A stretch of 64,000 nt of DNA from Mitsuaria chitosanitabida ATCC BAA-476 = NBRC 102408. GTDB lineage: Bacteria > Pseudomonadota > Gammaproteobacteria > Burkholderiales > Burkholderiaceae_C. Each line of letters opens with the position of its first letter. The stretch's first letter is position 1. The translations under genes were made by a program, and so were the position numbers. The DNA lies in NCBI RefSeq assembly GCF_001598255.1, contig NZ_BCYP01000018.1, positions 248,001 through 312,000 on the forward strand, in the 5' to 3' direction. The notes under the pieces are model-generated. The model saw only the letters and a program-made list of their open reading frames with translations. It did no database searches and was not told the DNA's origin. Positions 41,832 to 51,353 of the stretch are shown piece after piece.

Positions 41832-43456
41832 CCGAGTTCCCGCGTTGCGACCGCAGCCCGACCTGGGCAGCCCTGCAATCCCATTTCCAGCAATCCGGCC
41901 GCGCGTTCGACGTGCGCCAGGCCTTCGCGGCCGATCCCGAGCGCTTCGCCTCGTGGTCGCTGCAGGCGCCGGAGGTCTTCGCGGATCTCTCGAAGAACCG
42001 CATCGACCGCGCCACGCTGGATCTGCTGCTGCAGCTGGCCCGGGACGTGCAACTGACGGCGCAGCGCGAGGCGCTCTTCAACGGGGATCCCATCAATGCG
42101 ACCGAGGGGCGCGCGGTGCTGCACACGGCGCTGCGCGCGCCGGCGGGGAAGGGCCCGTTCACCGACGAGGTGCAGGCGTCGTTGACGCGCATGCTCGCGT
42201 TCGCCGACGGCGTGCGCGATCAGGCGAAGAGCGGCATCACCGACGTCGTGCACATCGGCATCGGCGGCTCGGACCTCGGTCCGGCCATGGTCGTGCAGGC
42301 CTTGCAGTCGTATGTGCCGGCCGGCCTGCGCCTGCATTTCGTCTCCAACGTCGACGGGCATGACCTGGCCCCGGTACTGCGCGAGCTGGACCCGGCGACG
42401 ACGCAGTTCATCGTCGCGTCCAAGACCTTCACCACGCAGGAGACGCTGGCCAACGCGATGGCCGCGCGCGCCTGGTTCCTGGCCGCCGGCGGCACCGACG
42501 TGGCGAAGCACTTCGCCGCCACCACCAGCAACGCCAAGGCGGCGGCTGATTTCGGCATCGACACCACCTTCGGCTTCTGGGACTGGGTGGGGGGGCGCTA
42601 CTCGCTCTGGTCGGTGATCGGCCTGCCGATCGCGATCGCCGTGGGTTCGGAGAACTTCCGCGCGCTGCTGGCCGGTGCGCACGCGATGGACCAGCATTTC
42701 CGCGAGGCGCCGCTGGAGCGGAACCTCCCCGTGCTGCTGGGCCTGCTGGACGTCTGGTATCGCAACTTCCACGGCTTCACGAGCCGCTCGGTGGCCCCGT
42801 ACCACCAGGGCCTGCGCCGGCTGCCCGCCTACCTGCAGCAGCTGGAGATGGAGAGCAACGGCAAGGGCGTTGATCGCGAGGGCGATCCGCTGAGCTTCGC
42901 GACCAGCCCGGTCGTGTGGGGCGAGGCCGGCACCAACGGCCAGCACGCCTACTTCCAGATGCTGCACCAGGGCACGGACGTGATCCCGGTGGAGTTCATC
43001 GCGGTGAAGACGCCCAACTTCGGCGCGCATGTGGGCGGCGAGTGGCTGGACCGTCTGAAGGACCAGCACGTCAAGCTGCTGGCCAACTGCCTGGCGCAGT
43101 CGCAGGCCCTGATGCAGGGCAAGACCGCCGAGGTCGCGCGCGCCGAGTTCGCGCCCACGGCATCGAAGGAGCTCGACCCCGATGTCCTGTCGCGTCACCG
43201 CAGCTTCACCGGCAACCGGCCCAGCACCACCTTGCTGCTGGACGCGCTGACGCCGTCCTCGCTGGGCGCGCTGATCGCGCTGTACGAGCACCGCGTGTTC
43301 GTCAGCGGTGCCGTGTGGAACATCAACAGCTTCGACCAGTGGGGCGTGGAGCTGGGCAAGGCGCTGTGCAACGGCCTGCTGCCGCGACTGGCGAGCGGCG
43401 ATGCCGCGGGCCTGGACGGCTCCACCGCCGGCCTGCTGAACAAGCTGCGCGCCTGA
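41828..43456 (+). CDS. pgi: Glucose-6-phosphate isomerase
   Basis: A 542-residue PGI interconverting glucose 6-phosphate and fructose 6-phosphate. Motifs: [46 protein letters not shown], catalytic region [20 protein letters not shown] and the C-terminal [13 protein letters not shown]. Translationally coupled to tal by ATGA. With zwf, tal and hexR this forms one carbon-flux module. Confidence 0.97.
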   Translation: MTEFPRCDRSPTWAALQSHFQQSGRAFDVRQAFAADPERFASWSLQAPEVFADLSKNRIDRATLDLLLQLARDVQLTAQREALFNGDPINATEGRAVLHTALRAPAGKGPFTDEVQASLTRMLAFADGVRDQAKSGITDVVHIGIGGSDLGPAMVVQALQSYVPAGLRLHFVSNVDGHDLAPVLRELDPATTQFIVASKTFTTQETLANAMAARAWFLAAGGTDVAKHFAATTSNAKAAADFGIDTTFGFWDWVGGRYSLWSVIGLPIAIAVGSENFRALLAGAHAMDQHFREAPLERNLPVLLGLLDVWYRNFHGFTSRSVAPYHQGLRRLPAYLQQLEMESNGKGVDREGDPLSFATSPVVWGEAGTNGQHAYFQMLHQGTDVIPVEFIAVKTPNFGAHVGGEWLDRLKDQHVKLLANCLAQSQALMQGKTAEVARAEFAPTASKELDPDVLSRHRSFTGNRPSTTLLLDALTPSSLGALIALYEHRVFVSGAVWNINSFDQWGVELGKALCNGLLPRLASGDAAGLDGSTAGLLNKLRA

Positions 43457-43561
43457 CGCCGCGGCGAAGGTCGGGACCTGCCGGCCTTCGTCGCTCGGCC
43501 GTCCCGTTCCCGTTCCCGTTTTCATCGGGCCGCACAGGCTCGCCCTCCAGAGATTCAGAGC

Positions 43562-44182
43562 ATGAAGATTGTTTTCGACTTCGGCGCGGTGCTGTTCCGC
43601 TGGCATCCGCCGAGCTTCCTGGCCCGCGTGTGGGCCCATCGCGCGGCTGACGAGATCCAGGGCGCCGCGCTCGCCAAGGACCTGTTCCAGGACTACAGCG
43701 GCGACTGGGGCGCCTTCGACCAGGGCCTGATCGACGCGCCGACCACCGCCGACCGCATCCACGCCCGCACCGGCTGGCCGCGCGAGGAGATCGTGGCGGT
43801 GATGGACGCGGTCCCGTCGGAGCTGCGCCTCATCGAGGGCTCGGCCGCGCTGATCCAGGAACTCAAGGCGCAGGGCCACACGCTGCACTTCCTGTCCAAC
43901 ATGCCGGAGCCCTACGCGGACTATCTGGAGCAGAGCTTCCCGCTGAAGGACTGGTTCGTGTCGGGGGTGTTCTCGGGCCGGGTCAAGCAGTCCAAGCCCT
44001 CGCGCGCGATCTTCGATCTGGCGCAAGAGCAGTTCGACGCGAAGCCGGAGGAGCTGTTCTTCCTCGATGACCATCCGGCCAACATCGCGGCGGCGAAGGC
44101 GCTGGGCTGGCACACCCATCTGTTCACGACGCCCGAGCTGGCGCGCGAGGACCTGGTGCGGCGGGAACTGCTGCCCGCCTGA
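43562..44182 (+). CDS. HAD family phosphatase (YihX-like)
   Basis: A 206-residue HAD hydrolase. Motif I is VFDFGAVLF, with nucleophile Asp6; the usual second Asp is replaced by Gly (D-x-G), as in the YihX (glucose-1-phosphatase) subgroup. Motif II is FLSNMP, motif III contains KQSKPSRAIFD (Lys), and motif IV is LFFLDDHPANIAAAKALGW. The cap is helical. It lies 105 nt after pgi and before a terminator, so it may act on a hexose phosphate, but the substrate is not proven. Confidence 0.85.
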   Translation: MKIVFDFGAVLFRWHPPSFLARVWAHRAADEIQGAALAKDLFQDYSGDWGAFDQGLIDAPTTADRIHARTGWPREEIVAVMDAVPSELRLIEGSAALIQELKAQGHTLHFLSNMPEPYADYLEQSFPLKDWFVSGVFSGRVKQSKPSRAIFDLAQEQFDAKPEELFFLDDHPANIAAAKALGWHTHLFTTPELAREDLVRRELLPA

Positions 44183-44218
44183 GCCGCTCGGACGTCCAGG
44201 TTCGAGCGCTCAAAGCAG

Positions 44219-44242
44219 AACCGGCCTGACGGCCGGTTTTTT
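44219..44242 (+). terminator. Intrinsic terminator after the HAD phosphatase gene
   Basis: AACCGGCC-tgac-GGCCGGTT followed by TTTT. Perfect 8-bp stem, 36 nt after the stop, at a convergent junction with yacG. Confidence 0.88.
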
Positions 44243-44288
44243 CATGGGCGCCCGCGGGGGGGCGGGCGTGGCGCGTCGCGCGCCGAGA

Positions 44289-44498
44289 TCACTTCGAGGC
44301 TTCGTCCTCGTCGACGGTCGTGGGCGGCGCGGGCATGCGGAAGGACTCGTCGGACCAATGGCCCAGGTCGATCTGCCGGCAGCGCTCGCTGCAGAAGGGG
44401 CGCCACAGGTTGCTGGGCGCGAAGATGCTGTCGCCGCCGCAGGTGGGGCAGGGGACGATGCGCGGCGTCGGCGTGGCGGGGATGAATTTCTCGGGCAT
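44289..44498 (-). CDS. yacG: DNA gyrase inhibitor / zinc-binding protein YacG
   Basis: A 69-residue zinc-finger protein. Zinc ligands Cys17, Cys20, Cys36 and Cys40 appear in VPCPTCGG and [14 protein letters not shown], the family hallmark. E. coli YacG binds GyrB and inhibits gyrase. It lies 51 nt downstream of zapD in the conserved pilD-coaE-zapD-yacG string. Confidence 0.93.
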   Translation of the reverse strand: MPEKFIPATPTPRIVPCPTCGGDSIFAPSNLWRPFCSERCRQIDLGHWSDESFRMPAPPTTVDEDEASK

Positions 44499-44549
44499 GG
44501 CGGAAGCGGGGACGGCGAGGCGCGTCGTCGCGATGAACGCGTCAGCGCC

Positions 44550-45305
44550 TCAGGAGCAAAGGGTCAGTTCGAAGGTGGCGTCGACCGGCGCCGGTTTCAA
44601 GCGGCCGTCCTCGTCCTGGCGCATCAGGCGGATGGAGACCATCAGGCGGTGGCCGCTGATCTCGGGCACCAGGCCCAGGCTGGGATCGATGCGCATGCGC
44701 AGCAACTGGAAGCTGCGGCCGGGCGGGAGGCTCTGCTGGTACTGGCCGCCGTGCGCCGCCACCTTGTGCGGCGAACCACTGTCGCGCAGCAGGCCCAGCA
44801 GCACGTTGAGCGCCTCGGCCATGGGCATCAGCGTCTGCGCCCATTGCATCAGGTCGTTGCGGCGCCGCACCGGCAGCAGCTGCTGCCAGGCGTAGTACGC
44901 GGGCAGGTCGAACTCGCAGGTGCCGCCGGGGATGGAGATCCGGCTGCGGATGCTCATCAGCCACTCGTTGGTGGTCAGGATGTGGCCGGCCTTGCCGGGC
45001 AACTGGTTGAGCTTGTCGAAGGCGACGTCGATGCGGCCGACGACTTCGTCCAGGACGGCCTCGGACACCGCGGGGTTGCCGCGGTAGCTGTTGAACTGGG
45101 TGCGGTGGCGCTCCAGATCCTTCAGCAGATCGGCCTTGAGGTCGGCCCGGGACGCGACGTCCATCACCTCGAAGATGGTGGCGAGCGCGTAGTGATGGTC
45201 CAGCGCGGTGTCGCGCGCCATCAGCTGACCGAGCCGATCGAACAGATGTTCCAGCCTGAGCATCGTGCGGATGCTCTCGTTGAACGGATATTCGTAGAGG
45301 ACCAA
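44550..45305 (-). CDS. zapD: Cell division protein ZapD
   Basis: About 251 residues from the proposed start. The N-terminus LVLYEYPFNESIRTMLRLEHLFDRL and the middle FNSYRGNPAVSEAVLDE are typical of ZapD (YacF), which cross-links FtsZ filaments at the septum. The frame is open to ATG 45335 and a second ATG at 45314, but neither has a well-placed ribosome site. TTG at 45305 has AAAGGG (45320-45315) nine bases upstream and yields MVLYEYPF, matching the usual family start. The choice is therefore TTG, with moderate certainty on the exact start. Confidence 0.88.
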   Translation of the reverse strand: MVLYEYPFNESIRTMLRLEHLFDRLGQLMARDTALDHHYALATIFEVMDVASRADLKADLLKDLERHRTQFNSYRGNPAVSEAVLDEVVGRIDVAFDKLNQLPGKAGHILTTNEWLMSIRSRISIPGGTCEFDLPAYYAWQQLLPVRRRNDLMQWAQTLMPMAEALNVLLGLLRDSGSPHKVAAHGGQYQQSLPPGRSFQLLRMRIDPSLGLVPEISGHRLMVSIRLMRQDEDGRLKPAPVDATFELTLCS

Positions 45306-45381
45306 GTCGACCATCCCTTTGCGGCAAGCGGCCATTGTTCCACAGTGCCGCGGCGCATCACCCCGATCGGGTGAGGGGTGG

Positions 45382-45975
45382 TCAGAACAGGGGACTGCGC
45401 AGCAGCGCGCCGACCTCCGCCTGGAGCGCCTCGAGCGTGAGGCCGTCGTTGTAGAGGACCGCGTCCGCGGCGCCGCGCCGCGCGGCCCGATCGGCCTGCT
45501 GCGCGAGGATGGCCCGCACGGCCGCCTCGCTCAGGCCCGAGCGCGCCATCACGCGCTCGATCTGCGTGGATTCTCGACAGTCCACCACGACCACCCGGTC
45601 CACCTGCCGGCGCCAGCGGCCGGACTCGACCAGCAGCGGCACGTCGAAGACCACGATCTGTCCCGGCGCCGCGAGCGCCGCCTGGCGGGTGGTCTCGTCG
45701 CCGATCATCGGATGCAGGATGGCCTCGAGGCGCCGCTTGGCGCCGGGATCGCGGAAGGCGAGTTCGCGCATCGCGGCGCGGTCCAGCGCGCCGTCGGCCG
45801 TGACGAAGCCGGGCCCGAAGGCCTGCGCGATCGCCGGCATCGCGGCGCCGCCGGGCAGGGTCAGGGCCCGGGAGATGGCGTCCGTGTCGACGAGCAGCGC
45901 GCCGCCCTGGATCACCAGGGCCTGCGCGACCGTGCTCTTGCCGCTGCCGATGCCGCCGGTCAGGCCGATGCGCAT
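45382..45975 (-). CDS. coaE: Dephospho-CoA kinase
   Basis: A 197-residue kinase that phosphorylates dephospho-CoA in the last step of CoA synthesis. The P-loop is LTGGIGSGKST (residues 5-15), then DTDAISRALT, FDVPLLVESG and VVDCRESTQIERVMARSGL, all standard. It is eight bases after pilD, a conserved betaproteobacterial and pseudomonad arrangement. Confidence 0.96.
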   Translation of the reverse strand: MRIGLTGGIGSGKSTVAQALVIQGGALLVDTDAISRALTLPGGAAMPAIAQAFGPGFVTADGALDRAAMRELAFRDPGAKRRLEAILHPMIGDETTRQAALAAPGQIVVFDVPLLVESGRWRRQVDRVVVVDCRESTQIERVMARSGLSEAAVRAILAQQADRAARRGAADAVLYNDGLTLEALQAEVGALLRSPLF

Positions 45976-45982
45976 GGGGGCC

Positions 45983-46921
45983 TCAGGGGTGCAGCCACCA
46001 GGTGATGATGCGGCCGGGTCCGACCAGCAGCACCAGCAGCGCGCCGCCGGCCAGGAAGGGACCGAAGGGGACGTAGCGGCCCTCGCGCAGGTCGCCGCGC
46101 CACTTCATCGCCAGGCCGACGACGGTGCCCACAAGCGAGGCGGCCAGCGCCACGGGCAGGACCAGTTGCCAGCCCAGCCAGGCGCCGATGCCGGCCAGCA
46201 GCTTGAAGTCGCCGTAGCCCATGCCTTCCTTGTTGAACAGCAGCTTGTAGCCCCAGTAGATGAGCCACAGCGGCAGGTAGCCGACCACCGCGCCGATCAC
46301 GGCGTCATGCGGGCTCACCGGCGTCCAGCCCAGCACGGACAGGAACAGGCCCGCCCACAGCAGTGGCTGGTTGATGCTCTCCGGCAGGAAGGTCGTGTCC
46401 CAGTCGATGCCGGCCAGCGCCACCAGCGCGGCCGCGAAGCCGCCATAGAGCAGGGCGACCGGCTGGCTGTTGAAGTTCCAGGCGATGCCGGCGAACAGCA
46501 GCCCGGTCAGCAGCTCGACGAAGGGGTAGCGGAACGAGATGCCCGCGCGACAGGACGAGCAGCGGCCGCGCAGCAGCAGCCAGCCCACCAGCGGGAGGTT
46601 CTCATGCCAGCGCAGCACGTGACCGCAGTGCGGGCAGCGCGAGGCGGGACGGGCCAGCGACATCGGGGGCAGCTGCTGGAGCGACTCGTCCAGCACCTTC
46701 GCGGCCTGCGCGACCTGGACCGAGCGGGCCTCGTCCAGGCCGCCGAATTCCCGCAGCTCGTCCTCGTTCTGCAGTTGCTCGGCGTACTCGCCCAGCCACT
46801 CGCGCTGCATGATCACCGGCAGCCGGTAGATCACGACGTTCAGGAAACTGCCGATGCACAGTCCGATCAGGCCCAGGAACCAGGGCGACAGCAGGGCGTC
46901 CTGCAACTCCGGGGTCAACAC
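45983..46921 (-). CDS. pilD: Prepilin peptidase / N-methyltransferase PilD
   Basis: A 312-residue polytopic inner-membrane aspartic protease. The N-terminal membrane helix has IGSFLNVVIYRLP. The cytoplasmic zinc-type cysteines lie in CPHCGHVLRWHENLPLVGWLLLRGRCSSC. Catalytic aspartates lie in GIDWDTTFLPE and MGYGDFKLLAGIGAWLGW. It cleaves and N-methylates the prepilins encoded at 30297-33609. It starts with GTG at 46921, directly abutting the pilC stop. Confidence 0.96.
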   Translation of the reverse strand: MLTPELQDALLSPWFLGLIGLCIGSFLNVVIYRLPVIMQREWLGEYAEQLQNEDELREFGGLDEARSVQVAQAAKVLDESLQQLPPMSLARPASRCPHCGHVLRWHENLPLVGWLLLRGRCSSCRAGISFRYPFVELLTGLLFAGIAWNFNSQPVALLYGGFAAALVALAGIDWDTTFLPESINQPLLWAGLFLSVLGWTPVSPHDAVIGAVVGYLPLWLIYWGYKLLFNKEGMGYGDFKLLAGIGAWLGWQLVLPVALAASLVGTVVGLAMKWRGDLREGRYVPFGPFLAGGALLVLLVGPGRIITWWLHP

Positions 46922-48157
46922 TCAGACCACCGCGCCCAGCTTGAAGATCGGCAGGTACATGGCGATCACGATGCCGCCGATGACCGTGCCCAGGAACACG
47001 ATGATGATGGGTTCCATCAGGCTGGACAGCGCCTTGACCGCCTCGTCCACTTCTTCCTCGTAGAAGTCGGCCGACTTGCCCAGCATGTGGTCGAGCGAGC
47101 CGGACTCCTCGCCGATCGAGGACATCTGCAGGACCATGATCGGGAAGATGCCGGTCGTCTGCATCGAGGTCGTCAGCGAGGCGCCGGTCGAGACGTCGCG
47201 CTGGATCTTCTCGGTCGCTTCGAGGAAGACCGCATTGCCAGAAGCGCCGCCCACGGAATCCAGGGCTTCCACCAGTGGCACGCCTGCGGCGAACATTGTC
47301 GACAGCGTGCGCGTCCACCGCGCCACCGCCGCCTTGTAGATCAACTGGCCAAAGATGGGCAGCTTCAACAGGAGGCGGTCCATGACCTTCTGCATCTTCT
47401 CGGACCGCTTCCAGGACTGAAGGAAGAAGTAGATGCCGCCGCCCAGTCCCCCGAAGATCAGCCACCAGTAGGCGACGAAGATCTCCGACATCTTCATCAC
47501 GAACAGCGTCGGGGCCGGCAGGTCGGCGCCGAAGGAGGTGAAGACTTCCTTGAACGAGGGGATCACGAAGATCATGATGACCGCGGTGACGACGAAAGCC
47601 ACGATCATCACGGCGATGGGGTAGGTCAGCGCTGACTTGATCTTGCCCTTCAGGGCGACCGTCTTCTCCTGATAGATCGCCAAGCGGTCGAGCAGCGCCT
47701 CCAGGATGCCGCCCGACTCACCGGCCTCGACCAGATTGCAGTACAGCGCGTCGAAATAGATCGGATGCTTGCGGAAGGCGGCCGACAACGACGTGCCGGT
47801 CTCGACGTCCTGCCGGATGTCGGTCAGCAGCTTGGTCAGGCGGGGGTTGCTGCTGCCGCGCGCGACGATGTCGAAGGCCTGCAGCAGCGGGACGCCGGCG
47901 CGCATCATCGTCGCCAACTGGCGCGTGAACACGGCGATGTCCTTCTGCTTGATCCGGCTGCCGCCGGAGGCTCGGCGCTTCTTGACCTTCGTGACCAGGA
48001 TGCCTTGGCGGCGCAGGGAGGCGCTGATGACGGCCTCGCCGCCCGCGCGCATTTCACCGCGGACGATCTTGCCGTTGCGGTCCTTCCCTTCCCACTCGAA
48101 GATGAATTCCTTGATGCCCTTGCCAGCGCCCTTCGCGCCTGCGGTGGTCGTCGCCAT
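46922..48157 (-). CDS. pilC: Type IV pilus inner-membrane platform protein PilC
   Basis: A 411-residue platform protein with two T2SSF domains, each with helical bundles and membrane helices. Motifs: FTRQLATMMRAGVPLLQAFDIV, LYCNLVEAGESGGILEALLDRLA, RTLSTMFAAGVPLVEALDSV and MSSIGEESGSLDHML. The start is ATG 48157, immediately preceded by AGGAGGTGAT, a near-perfect complement to the 16S rRNA tail. The frame extends 29 residues upstream without support. It couples PilB to pilin insertion. Confidence 0.95.
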   Translation of the reverse strand: MATTTAGAKGAGKGIKEFIFEWEGKDRNGKIVRGEMRAGGEAVISASLRRQGILVTKVKKRRASGGSRIKQKDIAVFTRQLATMMRAGVPLLQAFDIVARGSSNPRLTKLLTDIRQDVETGTSLSAAFRKHPIYFDALYCNLVEAGESGGILEALLDRLAIYQEKTVALKGKIKSALTYPIAVMIVAFVVTAVIMIFVIPSFKEVFTSFGADLPAPTLFVMKMSEIFVAYWWLIFGGLGGGIYFFLQSWKRSEKMQKVMDRLLLKLPIFGQLIYKAAVARWTRTLSTMFAAGVPLVEALDSVGGASGNAVFLEATEKIQRDVSTGASLTTSMQTTGIFPIMVLQMSSIGEESGSLDHMLGKSADFYEEEVDEAVKALSSLMEPIIIVFLGTVIGGIVIAMYLPIFKLGAVV

Positions 48158-48244
48158 ATCACCTCCTGCCGTCGCGCCGCCCGGGCGGCGCTCCCAATGT
48201 CTTTGACTCGTTGATCTGCCGGTCCCCACGACAGGGGTCCGCAC

Positions 48245-48280
48245 GCATGAACGCGGCGCCCGTGGGCGCCGCGTTCATGC
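48245..48280 (-). promoter_or_regulatory. 16-bp perfect hairpin between pilB and pilC
   Basis: GCATGAACGCGGCGCC and its exact reverse complement are separated by a 4-nt loop. The element starts five bases after the pilB stop and ends 88 nt before the pilC start. There is no U-tract, so it is better read as an attenuator, processing site or 3' protecting element than a complete terminator. Confidence 0.65.
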
Positions 48281-48285
48281 CGGAC

Positions 48286-50007
48286 TCATTCGTTGGTGGC
48301 CGCCAGTACCTCTTCCAGGGTCGTGACGCCCAGCCGGACCTTGACCAGCCCGGACTGGCGCAGATCCCGCACGCCGTCCGCGCGGGCCTGATCGGCGATG
48401 TCCAGGGCCGTTCCCTCGGCCAGGATGATCCGCTGGATCGCCTCGCTGATGGGCATCACTTGGTAAAGACCGACACGTCCTCGATAACCATTGTTGCAAC
48501 TTGAGCAGCCTACGGCCCGATACGGCTTCCAGCTGCCGTCGAGATCCTCTTCCGCGTAGCCCGCGCGCAGCATGGCCTCGCGCGGGAAGTCCGCGGGCGC
48601 CTTGCAGTTCTCGCACAGCCGGCGCACCAGGCGCTGGGCGGTGATCAGCAGCACGCTGGAGGCGATGTTGAACGGGGCCACCCCCATGTTCAGCAGGCGT
48701 GTGAGGGTCTTCGGGGCGTCGTTCGTGTGCAGCGTCGACATCACCATGTGACCGGTCTGCGCGGCCTTGATGGCGATGTCGGCGGTCTCGAGATCCCGGA
48801 TCTCGCCGACCATGATGATGTCCGGATCCTGACGCAGGAAGGCCTTCAGCGCGGCCGAGAAGGTCAGGCCCGCCTTGTCGTTGACGTTGACCTGGTTGAT
48901 GCCGGGCAGGTTGATTTCCGCCGGGTCCTCGACGGTCGAGATGTTGGTGCCGGGCTGATTCAGGATGTTCAGGCAGGTGTACAGCGACACCGTCTTGCCC
49001 GAGCCCGTCGGCCCGGTGACCAGGATCATCCCGTAGGGCCGGTGGATGCACTGCAGCAGCCGGTCCTTCTCGATCTTCTCGTAGCCCAGCGCCTCGATGC
49101 CCAGCCGGGCCGAGGACGGGTCCAGGATACGGATCACGATCTTCTCGCCGAAGAGCGTCGGCAGCGTCGAGACCCGGAAGTCGATCGCCTTGGAGCCGAA
49201 CTTGAGCTTCATCCGGCCGTCCTGCGGGATGCGGCGCTCGGCGATGTCCAGGCGGGAGATGACCTTGATCCGCGAGGACAGCTTGTCCTTGATCGCGATC
49301 GGGGGCTGGGTGATCTCGCGCAGCTCGCCGTCGACGCGGAAGCGGACGCGGTAGTGGTACTCGTAGGGCTCGAAGTGGAGGTCGGACGCCCGCATGTTGA
49401 TCGCGTCGACCAGCATCTTCTGGAGGAAACGCACCACCGGCGCGTCCTCGACGTCGGCGATCTCCTGCGATTCCTCGGCGGGCGCGGTCTCCTCCTCGGC
49501 GATGTCGAAGTCGAAGTCCTCGCCGGACATCGCCTCGAGCGCCTCCGAGGCGCTGGCCGCCGCGATGCCCAGCAGTTTCGCGAGCTTGTCGTGCTCGACG
49601 ATGATCCATTCCGGCGTCAGCTGGGTCGCGAACTTGATGCGCTCGACGACCTCCTGCTCGGTCGGGTCGGCGCCGCCGATGAACAGCCGGTTGCCACGGC
49701 GCGCCAGCACGACGACCTGGTACTGGGCCGCCAGCTTGGCGTCGATGATGTTCTGCGGGAGCTTGTGCGCGTCGACCGCGTTGAGGTCCATCAGCGGCAG
49801 CGCCAGCGCATGGGACAGCGTATGGGCGAGGTCGAACGACGACACCGCCCCGGCGGCGATCACGGCGTTGACGAAGCTGATCTTCTTCTCGCGCGCCTGC
49901 CGCACCAGGTCCTCGGCCGCCTGCGGCTTGAGCCTGCCGGCGTGCACGAGCACGCGGGCGACGCCGGAAAGGGCGGACTGAGGAGGTTCGGCCAGGGTGG
50001 TGTCCAC
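48286..50007 (-). CDS. pilB: Type IV pilus extension ATPase PilB
   Basis: A 573-residue hexameric ATPase. The N-terminal T2SSE_N domains are followed by the ATPase core: Walker A GPTGSGKTVSLYTCL, Asp box DPAEINLPGINQVNVN, Walker B DIIMVGEIRDLETADIA, His box TGHMVMSTLHTNDA and the zinc-binding tetracysteine (LCENCKAPADF ... CSSCNNGYRGR). The start is ambiguous: GTG 50007 (MDTTLAEPPQSALSG) gives the usual family length; GTG 50049 and ATG 50136 are longer options. It drives pilus extension at the cytoplasmic face of PilC. Confidence 0.93.
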   Translation of the reverse strand: MDTTLAEPPQSALSGVARVLVHAGRLKPQAAEDLVRQAREKKISFVNAVIAAGAVSSFDLAHTLSHALALPLMDLNAVDAHKLPQNIIDAKLAAQYQVVVLARRGNRLFIGGADPTEQEVVERIKFATQLTPEWIIVEHDKLAKLLGIAAASASEALEAMSGEDFDFDIAEEETAPAEESQEIADVEDAPVVRFLQKMLVDAINMRASDLHFEPYEYHYRVRFRVDGELREITQPPIAIKDKLSSRIKVISRLDIAERRIPQDGRMKLKFGSKAIDFRVSTLPTLFGEKIVIRILDPSSARLGIEALGYEKIEKDRLLQCIHRPYGMILVTGPTGSGKTVSLYTCLNILNQPGTNISTVEDPAEINLPGINQVNVNDKAGLTFSAALKAFLRQDPDIIMVGEIRDLETADIAIKAAQTGHMVMSTLHTNDAPKTLTRLLNMGVAPFNIASSVLLITAQRLVRRLCENCKAPADFPREAMLRAGYAEEDLDGSWKPYRAVGCSSCNNGYRGRVGLYQVMPISEAIQRIILAEGTALDIADQARADGVRDLRQSGLVKVRLGVTTLEEVLAATNE

Positions 50008-50264
50008 GGATGTCGCGATCGGGTTGGGTTGCCGTGCCCCGACAGGCACGGAGCAGCCCTGCACTGTACCCCCATGGATGATGGGTCGACGGCGGGGCCG
50101 ACCCGGTGTCTCACCGAAGACGGACGCTTCGTGCAATATCGACTTCGGTCACTGGAAATTGAGCCCGAAATGTTGCAGCGTCATGCGCTTTCCCCAGGAT
50201 CGCGTCGCCACCGCCCCGCCAGGGTCCGGTCATCGCCCCGCCGCGGCCTCCCGTCATCGGGGCT

Positions 50265-51353
50265 TCATGACCCCGGGCTGGAGACGCGGATCTCCTCGCC
50301 CACGTCCTGGACCTGCAGGCCGAAGCCCGCGTGCAGCAGGCGCGCGAAGGCCTCGACATTGCCCGCCTCGAACACACCGCCGATGACGATGCGCTCGGCG
50401 GCGGCGTCCTGGATGACCAGCTGCTTCCTGCCGTAGCGGTTGAACTGGCGGGCGGCCTCGGCCAGCGTGACCTCGTTGAGCACCAGCTTGCCCTGCAGCC
50501 AGCCCAGCCGGGCGGAGAGCTGCTGCGGCGAGACGCGGGTGACGAGCAGGTTGTCGGCCTCCGCCACCGCGGTGTCGGCGCGCGCCAGCACGGTGGGGCG
50601 GCTGCTGGCCTGATCGGCCTGCACCTGGACGCGGCCTTCCAGCACGGTCACCCGCAGCTTGTCCCCGTCCCGCTGGAGCGAGAACTTGGTCCCCAGCACC
50701 GTCACCCGCTGCTTGCCGGCGTGGATGACGAAGGGGCGCTGCGCGTCGTGGGCGATGTCGAAGAAGGCCTCGCCGCTCTGCAGCCAGACCTGGCGGGATT
50801 GCGGCGTGACTTCGGTGCGCACCTGGGTGGCGGTGTTCAGGGTCAGTTGGGAGCCGTCGGCCAGCATCACCGATTCGCGCTGGCCGCGCGCGGTGGCGTA
50901 GTCGACGGTCTCCGGACGCGGACCGACGACCTGCAGCCCCAGCACCAGGGCCAGCGTCGCCAGGCCGACGCCGGCCGCGCCGCGCCACAGGGCGGGGCGC
51001 GCGGAGAGCCAGCCGGGCAAGCCGGCCGAGGTCCCACCGGACCGCCGACCAGTGCGCCAGCCCGACATCCCCGCGGGCTTGCGGCCGGCGGCCTCGCCCC
51101 GGACGTCCAGCCCCGGCGACTCGGGCGCGGCCAGCGGCGGCGCGCCGGGCTGCAGGGCCCGCAGCCGCTCGGCCCGCTGCCAGGCCTGCTCCAGGCGCAG
51201 GTAGGCGACGCGGTGCGCGGTCGACGCGGCGAGCCACGCGTCCAGCGCGGTCCGGCGCTCGGGCGGGAGTTGCCCGTTCGAGCGGTCGCGCTCCGCGATC
51301 CAGTCGGCCGCGCAGGTCTCGATGTCGTTCAGCTCGCTGTTCTTGTACTTCAT
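50265..51353 (-). CDS. FecR-type anti-sigma factor / transmembrane sensor
   Basis: A 362-residue FecR family regulator. The N-terminal DUF4880 segment has CAADWIAERDR and LDAWLAASTAHRVAYLRLEQAW. A linker leads to one transmembrane helix (about 123-144). The periplasmic FecR domain has DGSQLTLNTATQVR, WLQSGEAFFDIAHDAQRPFVIHAGKQRVTVLGTKFSL and LEGRVQV. The C-terminus resembles an STN-like sensor. It holds the neighbouring sigma factor until a TonB receptor signals. Its ATG overlaps the sigma factor stop (ATGA). The likely partner receptor is at 59283. Confidence 0.93.
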   Translation of the reverse strand: MKYKNSELNDIETCAADWIAERDRSNGQLPPERRTALDAWLAASTAHRVAYLRLEQAWQRAERLRALQPGAPPLAAPESPGLDVRGEAAGRKPAGMSGWRTGRRSGGTSAGLPGWLSARPALWRGAAGVGLATLALVLGLQVVGPRPETVDYATARGQRESVMLADGSQLTLNTATQVRTEVTPQSRQVWLQSGEAFFDIAHDAQRPFVIHAGKQRVTVLGTKFSLQRDGDKLRVTVLEGRVQVQADQASSRPTVLARADTAVAEADNLLVTRVSPQQLSARLGWLQGKLVLNEVTLAEAARQFNRYGRKQLVIQDAAAERIVIGGVFEAGNVEAFARLLHAGFGLQVQDVGEEIRVSSPGS

